From positions 1 through 41,453 of the forward strand of contig ADNK01002578.1 of assembly GCA_000320545.1 (NCBI GenBank): a stretch of DNA of 41,453 nt. Direction: 5' to 3'. Position 1 is the first letter of the stretch; every line of letters begins with the position of its first letter. The notes below the pieces were generated by a model. It saw nothing but the letters and a program-made list of their open reading frames with translations, was not told the DNA's origin and made no database searches. A program made the translations under genes and the position numbers. This DNA is from Bigelowiella natans CCMP2755. Its lineage: Eukaryota > Cercozoa > Chlorarachniophyceae. Below are positions 1-10,070 of this stretch, piece by piece.

Positions 1-1
1 C

Positions 2-1273
2 CATGGACCTGCACACGTAGGAGAAAACCATATCACTGCTCTACTCTACCATTACTACTGGCCCTACAAGCTAAAAGAGATAAGGACATACCTGCGTGGC
101 TGCAGGTGCTCCAGCTTGAAGGCGGCAGGCGTCGCCACCAAGGAGTCCAGCAAGAGCCGTGCATCTAAGAAAATCAAAGCAAGGAACTTCTTAGATATCG
201 TGCAAATTGATGTTTATAAGTACGATGGCTATCACTACCTTACCTTCGTTGATGTGGCCACTGGAAAGTGCTGGGTTAAAAAGATTATCAAGGTCAACGT
301 TGCTAAGAAGAACAAAGGCTTATATAAGCAGAGGCTTACTAACTGCTACCGTACCTGGGAGTCTGAGCTCCAGGCTATCCCTGATGAAGTTAGCATAAAC
401 AAGATACCAAAGAAGTTACATGTGGATAATGAGACCTCTCTTCTACAGCTACCACACCCTAATATTGATGCCTCACCTGTATACTATGCCCAGTCCAACT
501 CCAAGGTAGAGCGACTCCACCGCACCTTGGCCAACCTAAGCAGGATAAATAGCACCACACCAGACAAGATACAAGGGTTAGTAAACGACACCTTCACGTC
601 TGGGGGAGGTATCAAGGATAAGGAGAGGGAAGAAGGCGACGACAACGACGACGATACCGAGAGCGAAGACGAGAAGGTCCCGTACGATGGCCGAGTTCTA
701 AAGGAAGGACAGTATGTTAGGGCCAAGGTAAATCTGAGATCGAGAAATAAACAAGACCCCTTCTGGGGTGGCGTTGCAAAGGTTACCGAGAGGAAGGGGA
801 GGAAGCAGTACTACATCTATGATGGGAACAGGGTCACCTTGCGCCACATCAGTCACCTAAAGAATTATGATATCGGTGAGAAGCTCCTAGAGGATGTTAA
901 AGTAAACCCTACTGTGTGGGAGCGAGCAATGCCTTGTTTAGGACCCCGACCTAAGTTCGATGTGGAATATGGAAACAATAAGGTCAGGGTGAACGACGAT
1001 TGGCGCATGAAGATTGTCTATCTAGGCTACCCTGGATTACGAAATATGGAGAGGGTAGCTATGAAAATAAAGGACGGAAAATATCAGCTACTCTACCTAG
1101 CTGTTCCCGACTTACCCTTTGAGCACTGGTATAAGGTCCTGGGGGACCTTGATGCAGAGGGCTGGTATGGACACGAACCTAAGGACGAAGGTGAGTTCTG
1201 GGTAAGCGACAAAGGAGATAAGGTTAGAGAGGAATCTATTACCTGGTGGTTGGTGAAGTTCCGAAAGCGATGA
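2..1273 (+). CDS. LTR-retroelement integrase, 5'-partial at the window edge
   Basis: The frame is open from base 2 to a TGA at 1271-1273, so the left end is cut by the window edge, not by a real start. It begins with an integrase-type zinc-binding segment (HVGENH, then YYWP, then GCRC). A DDE catalytic core follows: Asp in QIDVY near 206, Asp in HVDNE near 425, Glu in KVERLHRTL near 508. The interval between second Asp and Glu is only 27 residues, against about 35 in most retroviral-type integrases. Next come an acidic stretch (about 628-675), an SH3-like C-terminal fold (YVRAKVNLRSR to RHISHLKNYD) and a further 110-residue tail with no family I recognise. No reverse transcriptase is visible; it would lie left of the window. 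The downstream polypurine tract and LTR-like end support an LTR element. Whether it is Ty3-like or another lineage cannot be settled. Confidence 0.8.
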   Translation, partial: HGPAHVGENHITALLYHYYWPYKLKEIRTYLRGCRCSSLKAAGVATKESSKSRASKKIKARNFLDIVQIDVYKYDGYHYLTFVDVATGKCWVKKIIKVNVAKKNKGLYKQRLTNCYRTWESELQAIPDEVSINKIPKKLHVDNETSLLQLPHPNIDASPVYYAQSNSKVERLHRTLANLSRINSTTPDKIQGLVNDTFTSGGGIKDKEREEGDDNDDDTESEDEKVPYDGRVLKEGQYVRAKVNLRSRNKQDPFWGGVAKVTERKGRKQYYIYDGNRVTLRHISHLKNYDIGEKLLEDVKVNPTVWERAMPCLGPRPKFDVEYGNNKVRVNDDWRMKIVYLGYPGLRNMERVAMKIKDGKYQLLYLAVPDLPFEHWYKVLGDLDAEGWYGHEPKDEGEFWVSDKGDKVREESITWWLVKFRKR

Positions 1274-1314
1274 AGGTCTAAGGGAATAAGGAAGGAAGGA
1301 AGGAGCAACGTGAC

Positions 1315-1324
1315 TTGGGGGAGG
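1315..1324 (+). other. Putative polypurine tract
   Basis: The purine run TTGGGGGAGG lies 40 bases after the integrase stop and directly before TGTAG. This is the usual arrangement for plus-strand priming of an LTR retroelement. Confidence 0.55.
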
Positions 1325-1650
1325 TGTAGCGCGTACCACTACGCGGGCACAAGTCACGTGCGACAACAAAGGGGTTGTCGCGGATATAGAATATAGATAA
1401 CGTAGATATTAATACAGCATAGGCACGTGGGTTCCGGCGGGACTCATGGCAGCACACCGGAAGTGTGCTGCCCCACGTGCGGCGGCATTCGCGAAAGCTT
1501 CGCGAATGATTACGCAGTGCACGATTTAATAAAAATATAATCTTTAATAAAAATAAACACAACTCTTCAAAAGGAAGCAAACGTGCCTTTCCCCCCCCCT
1601 GCCTACTTGTGCACGTAGCGCCTCGGCCTGTGAACACCTTACGCGCAACA
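1325..1650 (+). mobile_element. Putative 3' LTR of the retroelement
   Basis: The segment begins TGTAG immediately after the polypurine tract. It contains AATAAA-type polyadenylation signals at 1529-1534 and about 1546, and has no coding frame of note. The right boundary is a guess: CAACA ends at 1650 and would match a TG...CA terminus. The 5' LTR lies outside the window, so the ends cannot be checked against a second copy and no target-site duplication can be tested. Confidence 0.45.
1330..1507. repeat. Cluster of perfect hairpins in the putative LTR
   Basis: Perfect inverted repeats follow one another: 6-bp arms at 1330-1335/1340-1345; 8-bp arms at 1360-1367/1374-1381; 10-bp arms at 1448-1457/1463-1472 (GGCAGCACAC with loop CGGAA) nested inside 9-bp arms at 1423-1431/1472-1480 (GCACGTGGG); and 9-bp arms at 1487-1495/1499-1507 (ATTCGCGAA, loop AGC). 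The outer and inner arms of the nested pair share base 1472. Confidence 0.85.
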
Positions 1651-1778
1651 TTCAGTGACCAACTGCTGCGAGCACTTCACATCCGCTACTCCGTGGGACT
1701 TGCGAGCTGTTTGCTGTGATGGACATGCAACGTGTCATTGCTTTGTGCGAGCCGTGAGTTCACTGGTGTCTTTCTTTC
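1508..1778. other. Remainder of putative LTR and flank, no gene seen
   Basis: The stretch holds A/T-rich polyadenylation-like sequence, a short C tract near 1593 and no supported coding frame. The retroelement/host boundary should fall in here. Confidence 0.5.
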
Positions 1779-1842
1779 GTTTGGTTTCTGAGACGTTTGG
1801 TTTCTGAGACGTTTGGTTTCTGAGTCGTCTGGTTTCTGAGCC
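1779..1842. repeat. 16-bp tandem repeat, four copies
   Basis: Four contiguous units of 16 bp run from 1779. The first two are identical (GTTTGGTTTCTGAGAC), the third has one change, and the fourth has two. Confidence 0.9.
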
Positions 1843-2047
1843 GAAAGCCGTGCGGACTTTCAGATCAAAGAAGTTCTCATTCATCGTGACGTAAATGTCT
1901 GCATCCTCGGTTGATGTGACACGTTTTCAGGATGCGACGTGCAATGCTCAAAGAATCCACTGACAACGAACTCCATTTTTGAAAAAGTACAAGTGAGAAA
2001 AATCACCCCAAAGCTGTGTCGATGCAACATGAAGGAAAGAGAGCAGT

Positions 2048-2430
2048 GTTTCCTACCTGAATCCGACGACACAAAATGAACTGGATTCCTTGAATCCGAA
2101 GACCAAATGAAAAAATGCATAGGGTTTTCTTAATCCGAGGACAGAAAAAACAGAACAGATGAACAGCTGTCGATGTACATGAGAAAGAAAGCAGTGTTTC
2201 CAGAGAAGAAATGCAGGGCATTCCTTAAATCCGAGGACATGAAATGAAAATATGCAGGGGATTCCTTAAATCTGAAGATCCAAAATGAAAAAATGCATGG
2301 GGTTTCTAAATCCGAAGACAGAAAAAACAGAACAGATGAATCTAAGAAACCAAAGCGAATGCATAAAAATTAACTCCGAAGAGACAATCCAGAGCAAATG
2401 CAGGGGATTTCAAAAGATCGAGGACAGACC
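2048..2430. repeat. Degenerate tandem repeat of about 40 bp upstream of the MORC gene
   Basis: Units resembling ATTCCTTAAATCCGAGGACA followed by an A-rich stretch and ATGCAGGGG recur from 2048. The best long match is 2084-2163 against 2260-2340, which share their A-rich centre and the run GACAGAAAAAACAGAACAGA. Reading frames across the block (for example 2285-2581) encode only this repeat and are not accepted as genes. It lies 300-680 bp before the chosen MORC start. Confidence 0.75.
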
Positions 2431-2728
2431 AAAAAAAAAAAAAGCAAAAACATGTTGTCGTAGACACCCAAAGCCATGTGTTATTCTACATCAATCGAAT
2501 CCCAAAGTTAGATGTCCGCCCATTTCCAAAAAAGTGACTTTAGCCATTTGTTGGAATTTGAAACGAATTTCATTGTCGTAGATACCAAAAGCACTCACAT
2601 TGCACACACACCGTCTTCGCCACCTCCAAACTCCAGTTGATCTAGCTAATCATCACAATTCAATTTCCCTCATCCACCTCCCTCAATCTCAGATTCAAAA
2701 TGATCAACGGCTGAAATTGAGTCTATCG

Positions 2729-5700
2729 ATGAGTATGACGCTTAATAATCGTGTTCTTACTTTCAAGCAAATCATCGAATTTAACCGCCGTTCAAGGGAA
2801 AATCCAATCAATCTCGTCTCCGACTCTGAAGACGAAGAGACATGCGCTAAGAACGGCAAGAAAGAATTACTCCCTCAAATCCAAGAGCAGAACAAGACTC
2901 TCGGAGGGAATACACAGCAGCACCAACTCAAGATTTCATCAAACCTACTGAGAAGCAAAGAAGACAGAGTACAAGATACCGAAAGGATACCTAATTCTTA
3001 CGAGAAGGATTTTCCGAACTCAACGTTCATCACTTCGACACAGCCTAAAGCTGTATCTGCAGAATCTAAGAAACCATTTATGCAAATTGAGAGTTTCAAC
3101 TACGGCAAATGCTGGAAGTGCCCTAACTGTAGCAAGGAGAACAAAGAAACCACCCTGAAATGTTCCTCCTGTAACTACCGAAAAAAGAGGGAAAGGTGGA
3201 CCCCCAAGATGGGAGAGTTGAAACGATTGGTGGTTATTACACACACATTTAAACGATTTATTTCTTGATTAATATAATTTCTTCTCACTACATTGTTGCC
3301 TACTCCAATTCCTAACTCCGTAGCCTCCTTGTATTGCCACATGATCTACCATGCATGAATTCATTCGTCTAGGTAAAACTCAAGATTGAGTCAAGGCCCT
3401 CTTCGCCACCCTCTTCGCCACAAAAACTGATAAAAGATATTCTTAAAGAAACATCGGAGTTCGAGGAAAAAGTCGTGAGAGAGACTGTATATAAATGTAT
3501 CTCTGATGCCAAATCCAGTCAGCTTCCCAAGTATGTATACAATTTTAAGGTATACGCAACTAATGTGTGACACATTCCGGACTGTAGGGAGATGGTTGTT
3601 GACCGACCTTGCATCATGTGACTAGGTGGGGGACAAATGCTTGGCGAAGCGGGACAATTCCTGGTTACCTGCTACAGTGGCAAAAGTCATAGACAAGAGA
3701 ATCGTAGTCAAACTTGACTATGAGCTTGGTAAGATCAAATTTGTAACGACACAAATGTTATTTTCCAATCCTGCTGGCGCAGTTTTATCTGATAATGGCG
3801 ATGTATGCGTGATTATAGATCTCGCTTACGATCTGCATCTTCGTCCATGTCATCTTTATCCAAATCAGACAGGTGTGGTACCTCAAAAATCATCACGTTC
3901 TTCCTATTTGAAGAGAAATGAAATTAAAAATAGATGGTCGAGCTGACGAAACTGAAAAACAATTATTGATTATTGATGCCTAATTCTGCAGGAGTAGTTC
4001 CCAACACCAATTCATCAAAAGAATGCTCTAGCCAGATCAGCAGGGAGGAAGTAAGTTGCAGCTCCGTAGCCTCTAGGAGTGCAATACCTGTCAGTAGCAG
4101 AATGCAAGACAAATGCAGTTCGATGGAGAAAGAACGGCTTGCCAAAAGGCCAAAGAAGGCTGCCGACAGTCCTGATATTGGATCCGGATTTAATGATCTG
4201 AACGTTTATCATGATGGAAATAAAAGCGAGAAAATCATGGAGGGGGGGGAAGAGGAGAAGAAGGATGAGAAGAAGAAGGAGAAGAGGGAGGAAATTAAGG
4301 AGAAGCAGGTAGCACCTCTGGAGAGGAGAGAAGAGGAGCAGGAGGGAAAGGACGAATTGAATGAAAAGGACGATCCTCAAAGTCCGAGAAAGAGCATGCC
4401 AAACAGCGACAACGTGAAGAGTTTAAAGGGAGATGAACCAAGTAGCAGCTACGAGAAGAAGTCAAGAAAGAGTGACTCTAGTAGCAGCAACGACAAGCAG
4501 AGTGCAGAGAAGAGAAAGCCGATCAGCAATCAAACATCAGGAAATGCCAACCGTCGCTGCGGAAAAGTTGTCCGTGGCTTTAAGAAGAAATTCCGTGAAG
4601 CGTATCGGCCACATCCATCCTCAATGAAGGTGCAGAGAGCTTTCGCGGAGTTGTGTGACAACGCCAAGGCCACACGTGCAACGAACCTGGAATTCCAGTA
4701 CATCGCAGAAAAGAAGTTACGTATTAGTTACGATGGGTGCGGCATGTCACCGGAAGAGTTACTCAAAAAGTTACTCAAAACTACCAAACCGGGGGGACTC
4801 ATTAACGGGGCGTTGGAAATTGGAGAGCAAAGTACAATATTAACCCTCAAGCCAGGAACGTATGCAGCCGCCATTGCAGTCGTTGAACGGCGAAAGGTTG
4901 TGAAGTTTGGAGATTCGTTAGAGACAGATTCGGTCCAATGGCGATTCGTTGCCTACTCGGACTGGCGGAAACGAACGCTAGATCGAAATTACCCCGTATC
5001 AAAGGACAGCCTGAGGACCATCCAAACGTAAGGGACATTTCAAAACAAACTAAATAAATGCATACACACATTTGTCGTCACACCGAAAGCAACAGTGGCG
5101 GACGGTCCCCTTCATACAGCTCTCTTCATGTTTGCTCAGGCACAAGTTCTGGGGAGAGAATGATGTCGATCATTTCTTTAGAAATCATTCGACCCTGGGA
5201 GGCACTTGCATCTTGATATCTGAGCTCCAACCAAAATTGCTGCAGAAGAGGCAGGTAGTAGGACCAAGTGCAATCATTCTGATGAAATGCGTGATGAACG
5301 AAAGCCAACCTGTAGTCGTAGATGTGAAGCAGAGAACGATGCATGCAAGCTACCGTTGTCTGACCAACATCGTTGTTGTCAGACAGCTTTGGAAGAACAC
5401 CTCAGCATCTTGTGGCTAGGATCTGAAATGAAGGTTCGCAATCCTCTCCATCTCTTCTCAGTCAGATGTACTCATCTGCTCGTAGCAGTGGCAGGAGCAT
5501 CTGTAAGCATGAAGCCCCTTGTTTTTCATCTCATAGTAATCTCCTGTGTTTGGTGTTGAAGATCAAATTCAAAGGCAAAGAATTGAAACGGCCACAATTA
5601 CACGAAGATAGGACAAGGGTATTCGAATCTGTTCTTCGACATCTAGACCCTGGTATCAAGAACATCATAACGTACGAACGTTCTTTCGGTAACAATTAGC

Positions 5701-7393
5701 GCGTTGTCTCTTCCTATGCACTTGCGCATTACACACACACACACACACACATGCACAAACATGGGACTGAGAGAGAGAGAGGGGGGGGGGGGGGGAGGGG
5801 GGGCAACACAAGTACGCAGTGTCTAGAATCTCCTTGTACATGTGTTTTTTGTGTTCCAAGCTTCGAATTTCCTTTCATTCGACACGACACATCAGCATTC
5901 GATTCATCGCCATCAGGTGATAGTTTCAGCAACGGCAGCAACAGGAACCCGATTAGCTTTGGGTTCTCTGAGCGAATGAGGAGTCGTGGACAGCGCGGCT
6001 ACATGCTGTACTACAGGAATCGATTGATCGAGAGCTTCTTACACCGTCCGGATGATTCTTCGATGGTCCCAGGTGTCGTAGCAGTAGCGGATCTCTGGCA
6101 CGACAACGACCGGCCCTACATCCTGAAACGACTCTTCGACATCCCAGAGCTCCAAGAGAAAATTGATCGTCTGAAGGAGTGTGCAGAGCGTTACAACAAA
6201 AGGCTCCCTCGAGTACCAGCCGGCGGAACTATCAATGCTCGGGTAGTTGCTCGAGCAAGCTGCACATCAGCTAATGGCATGAATGAAGAAGGCCAAGTGG
6301 AGGCAACCGACGATGAGGGCGAGGAAAAGGGAAGGAGGACCGCGCTCTCGTCTAAAGGAGCATCTTCTTCTCCAAAGGGAGGCGACAGAGGAAGCCCCGT
6401 AGCGTCATTCGAAAGAAGGTGTACAAATCGTTTGTAATCTGAAGGAGGGGAGCGGGGGACAGATTGACGAAAGCTTGCTGTATTTCCGATAGAACATAAT
6501 GAAGATCTTAGCTCACACTAATCTCATACCTACCGCCCATAGGACGAGGACCAGCCGGCGAGACGGCAGTAGTAAGGAAACGTCTACTCACCAGCGACGC
6601 CAGCTACACAGCCGTAAACGTGATAGAACGAGCGATTCAAGAAACGTAAGACGGGATTCAAGTGAAGGTTTGTTCAGAAGAGTTCCTGGATGCTTTCTCC
6701 TCAACGTGTGTTTTTGCAGTCTCCTCTTTATGTCCATCTCCAGAAATGCATTCTTCATGTTGTGTGCTTTGCTCGCACCATGTGCTCTTTGGGTTTATGC
6801 GAACGTGTAGCTTCGCCTATTGTGACATCATGATCGTTCACTCTCTCAGGGTCAGAATCGAGAAGAAAGACGAGGATGGTCAAAAGGCGAAGAGTAGAAC
6901 GGCCAGGGAGTAGGCGCGTGAACTACAAGGATATGGACGCCTTTCGGCGCGAAATGAAGAAGCGCAAACAGTAATCTCATATACTTCGAATCGTTCGATG
7001 CTGACCGACCCCAGCAATACTTTTTGTGTCAAATGTCGCACTCTATCTAACTCTCGCTTCTCGATAACAAACAGCACTAGCGGTCGAGGTGTCGCCTATC
7101 ATCGTCATTGCCACTTGCATCGCGGGTATGAGAGAAGGAGAGTACAGGAAGAAGAAAAACAGAGTACATGTAGACGTTGGGAATCTGGACGATGTCCAGA
7201 CGGCGACGAATGCCTCTACCTCCATGCTTGGGTCGACCCAAAGAAACGAGGGCTCTGCCGTTTTGACAAGACCAACAGCTGCAAGAAATTGGGCTACTGC
7301 GAATACCAGCATCTAAACATTACTGTCAAAGAGTATGAAACGCTTGCGAAAGGGACTGAGAGCTACAGCGAGCTTGAGAAGAGGCTGAGATGA
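2729..7393 (+). CDS. MORC-family GHKL ATPase with RanBP2 zinc finger, Tudor-like domain and two CCCH fingers
   Basis: Eleven or twelve exons give about 1,100 residues. Phase-consistent exons: 2729-3229, 3373-3534, 3626-3872, 3992-5027, 5140-5254, about 5562-5688 (an extra exon upstream of it is unresolved), 5896-6418, 6543-6667, 6850-6970, 7075-7393. Domains in order: INLVSDSEDEE, a SUMO-interaction-like motif; a RanBP2-type finger (CWKCPNC...CSSCNYRK, 3109-3180); a Tudor-like fold (VGDKCLAKRDNSWLPATV, from 3626); a charged linker; the GHKL core with N-box ELCDNA (4648-4665) and DGCGM (4732-4746); the S5-like part (NPISFGF, RGYMLYYRNRLIESF, GVVAVADL, 5950-6120), which is the diagnostic MORC signature; a helical segment; a very basic region (KRRRVERPGSRR); and two CCCH fingers (C-x7-C-x5-C-x3-H, 7162-7317). 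MORC proteins are nuclear ATPases that compact chromatin and silence genes. The CW domain of animal MORCs is absent. Start chosen: first in-frame ATG before the SIM-like motif. Confidence 0.8.
5731..5803. repeat. CA, GA and poly-G tracts in a MORC intron
   Basis: (AC)n fills 5731-5751, (GA)n 5769-5780 and an almost pure G run 5781-5803. All lie in the intron between the exons ending at 5688 and starting near 5896. Confidence 0.9.
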
Positions 7394-8716
7394 TCACATA
7401 CAGCCAACAAATGGCGATGAAATTGAGAGGCTCACCTTTTCTCCCCCCTACAAATGATGAAGTATGTGCGCTTGACTGGAAGCCGTCAGGCAACAGGTGC
7501 AAAATGTTGCGCGTGACACCAAGCTGGGACGTCCATTCCTTGAACCTCGAATGTCGATGCACTGCACATGTGGGGCTAGATGGATCAATCCGTTGCTTCT
7601 CGTACCGTGATGCAGCGTGCGTGCGACGCGATCAAATTCTAGATGCACAACATCTGGATGCTACAAGCTGGTTGCCAAAAAGATCATCATTCATCGCCGA
7701 ATGTGCACGTCAAACGAAGAGATTGAAAAAGCGTTGTGCGCAGTTCATTGGAAGCACGGAGACAAAAGGATTCAATGTTCAAGTAGCACGTGTGTCAGCA
7801 ACGACGTTGCACTGCTAGACTGCAGGCTAGCAGGGCAAGCAGTGTCGTGCGATGATGGCTAGATGGGATGCATTGCTGCATGTGTCTGTCATTGCATGCC
7901 ATGCAATCTTGCGTTGACCATCACTCCCATGCTGGCATGCTTTGTTTAGCTGTGCATGCTGCACGTAGATGCTGCAATGATGAGCTGTTAGTGCCCCATG
8001 ATTTGTGTTGCACAGGTTTGTTTGTCGCACAGCCATGCGCTACATGCATGTCTCGCCATCTGACTGGGCCGTGCTCATCATTGCAAAGTTGCTTCGCAGT
8101 GCACAAACAAATGCCAATGAAAACATTTAATTTCTTAATTACATCCATCTCACGGCAGGGCGGCACACGTGCATGAACTCATTGCTCTTAACAAAATGAA
8201 TAGCAAGCCGAGTAGTACAATTGGTAAAAAATGCCTGTCGGACGCCGTGTGGTCGATCATGCGCATGCGAATTGACGAGAGCAGATGCGTTCATAGTAGC
8301 AGTCACAGTTATTTGGGAGAAAACATTATTATAATAATTGAAAGGGTCCCAATTTTCAAAGTTGGCGTTTTGGCTAGTTCCACAACAATAAAAGCGAAAC
8401 CATCGAAGAGTAAAGATCGTATTTCTAAAAGCTCTATATGTTATTGCAAAAAGGGTTAGAAACCACAGTTGCTGCATTCATATTGTCTTCGTGAAAACTA
8501 GCAGACTATCGCTGGTTTTGATGATTTTTTGGGATACACTGGACATTCATTTGGCAAAAACGTGCCACGCATTCTTTAAAGTGAGAAATCTGTACAACGT
8601 GTCGTTGGTAAACAATGCTACTGCGAGAGAAGAAGAAGAAGAAGAGGAAGAAGAACTTATCCCCCTTCAACCTACCGCTTCATCATTTTTATTTTGGGCC
8701 TCATGCCGCCGTCGTC
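7394..8716. other. Convergent intergenic region (3' ends of MORC and STX17-like genes)
   Basis: No gene is supported. The region is rich in TGCA-containing words (GCATGC, TGCATG, about 7860-8060). An open frame at 7390-7818 overlaps the MORC stop but shows no domain and is treated as 3' flank. A GAA-rich tract lies at 8626-8655, just beyond the 3' end of the STX17-like gene. Confidence 0.5.
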
Positions 8717-10070
8717 TCAATTCTTCTCCTCAGACCTCCTGCTACTGCTCTCCAGCTCTTGCATCTCGGCTTCTTCCTGGACTTTTTCATGCTGCTTTTT
8801 GATTCCCTTTCGAAGTCCGAGCGCCGACATGGTACCTGTGGTGCCTCCTAAGGCCAGGCCGATTGCAGCACCTGCTTTCGACCCTAATGCCAAGCCAACT
8901 GGCCCGCCCAGCACGCCCCCGAGTGCTGCCCCCGCCAAACCCCATCCGAGTGCGCTGTGTTTGAAAGGAATAGCTTTTGCCAACTCTTTCTCCGCGTGCT
9001 TGGTCTGTGTGGCAAATCAAGAGGGGGGGCGGTGGGATGGAATAAGAGAAAGATGATGGCAGAAAAAGTCGTAAAAAACACAAGCTGCCTCTGTGAGCTA
9101 GCCCTCGCGCTCAACGCAACATGATATTCACGTCATCATCACGCACATTTTCTTTGGTTTCCAAGATGTTGTCGTGGATGGTTTCCACGTCCTCATGCTG
9201 GTGGTCCACGAGTTCTTTCACGTCCTGTGGTAGTAAGGAAGAGAAATAGCATGGAATCAATTCTGAGCTGCGGCACGCGATTTCAACGGAGCACACGATT
9301 TCCACCGGCAAAAACCCAGCTGACCTCGAACACTTCCATGACATCCGATACGTCTTTTCGGAGACTTGACAGCCGCTTAGACCTCTCTAAGGCCTCCTCG
9401 ATTTTCTACGATGATTTATTTACAAATGATATGAGAAAGCAATTTCCCCGAGAGATAATGCTGAATCAAAATTCAGTGGTACCTCAGAGGCTTGTACTGT
9501 TATCTGCTGGCCATTTATCTGGAATGTTTTCGAGTCCTTTTGAAGAAGGCTCTGCGCATCGTCGTCGCTGTCGACTCGCCCCGGCCCATAGCCTCGCTTT
9601 ACAGCTGATCATTGTTGGCAGGTTGCGGTCAATTCGTGGATTACGCGGGAGGAAATTAAAGAATAATCTGCTTTACCCATTTTTCTTTGCTCTACACGAA
9701 CTGCCGAGTGCAGCATAGCAAGATCTACTGCTTTCACACACTGGTCGTAGCGAGTGATGAACAGCTTGATGGTATCGACGGTGTCCACATCCTATTCAGA
9801 AGAAGAGGAGAAAATTCTTTGTACTTGAATTATGTCATTAAAGTTTGAAATGTTTTAAACCTGGATTCCCTCTTTCATGCCGCCGATCTTCTGCAGCATG
9901 ACCCGTAACTTCCTCAGGCGTCGCGTTAGCTCTTCCATTTCTTCGTAGCAGTTCTGCTGCCTCTCGCATTTCATCTCGATCTTCTGGGCAATGGTTTCGG
10001 CCTTCGACAACATAGACCGAACCTGACGAATCTTCGTCGAAACCTTGGCCTCGACGTCCCACGAACTCAT
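8717..10070 (-). CDS. STX17: Syntaxin-17-like Qa-SNARE with glycine-zipper membrane hairpin
   Basis: Six phase-consistent exons (10070-9861, 9791-9677, 9592-9483, 9405-9325, 9224-9147, 9004-8717) give 293 residues, close to human STX17 (302). The N-terminal half is helical (SKAETIAQKIEMKCERQQ). The SNARE helix runs through exons 4-6 (LRKDVSDVMEVFE, DVKELVDHQHEDVETIHDNI); the Gln in DHQHED fits the ionic zero layer of a Q-SNARE. The C-terminus is not a single anchor but two Gly/Ala-rich helices (GWGLAGAALGGVLGGPVGLA, then GAAIGLALGGTTGTMSALGL) and a charged tail. This is the family mark of STX17, which inserts into autophagosomes and ER/mitochondrial membranes and drives autophagosome-lysosome fusion. 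The exon 5/6 join aligns residue for residue with the family. It converges with MORC and diverges from the C2H2 gene. Confidence 0.88.

Noticed and set aside
2285-2581. 98-codon frame before the MORC gene
   Set aside because: It is read through a degenerate tandem repeat and an A-rich run and resembles nothing outside that repeat.
4648-4746. Hsp90, MutL or gyrase-B identity for the GHKL core
   Set aside because: The downstream FGF...YMLYYRNRLIESF...GVVAVADL block is the MORC S5 signature, not that of the other GHKL families.
7390-7818. 142-codon frame overlapping the MORC stop codon
   Set aside because: No domain, no start context advantage and TGCA-rich flank composition; more likely 3' untranslated sequence.
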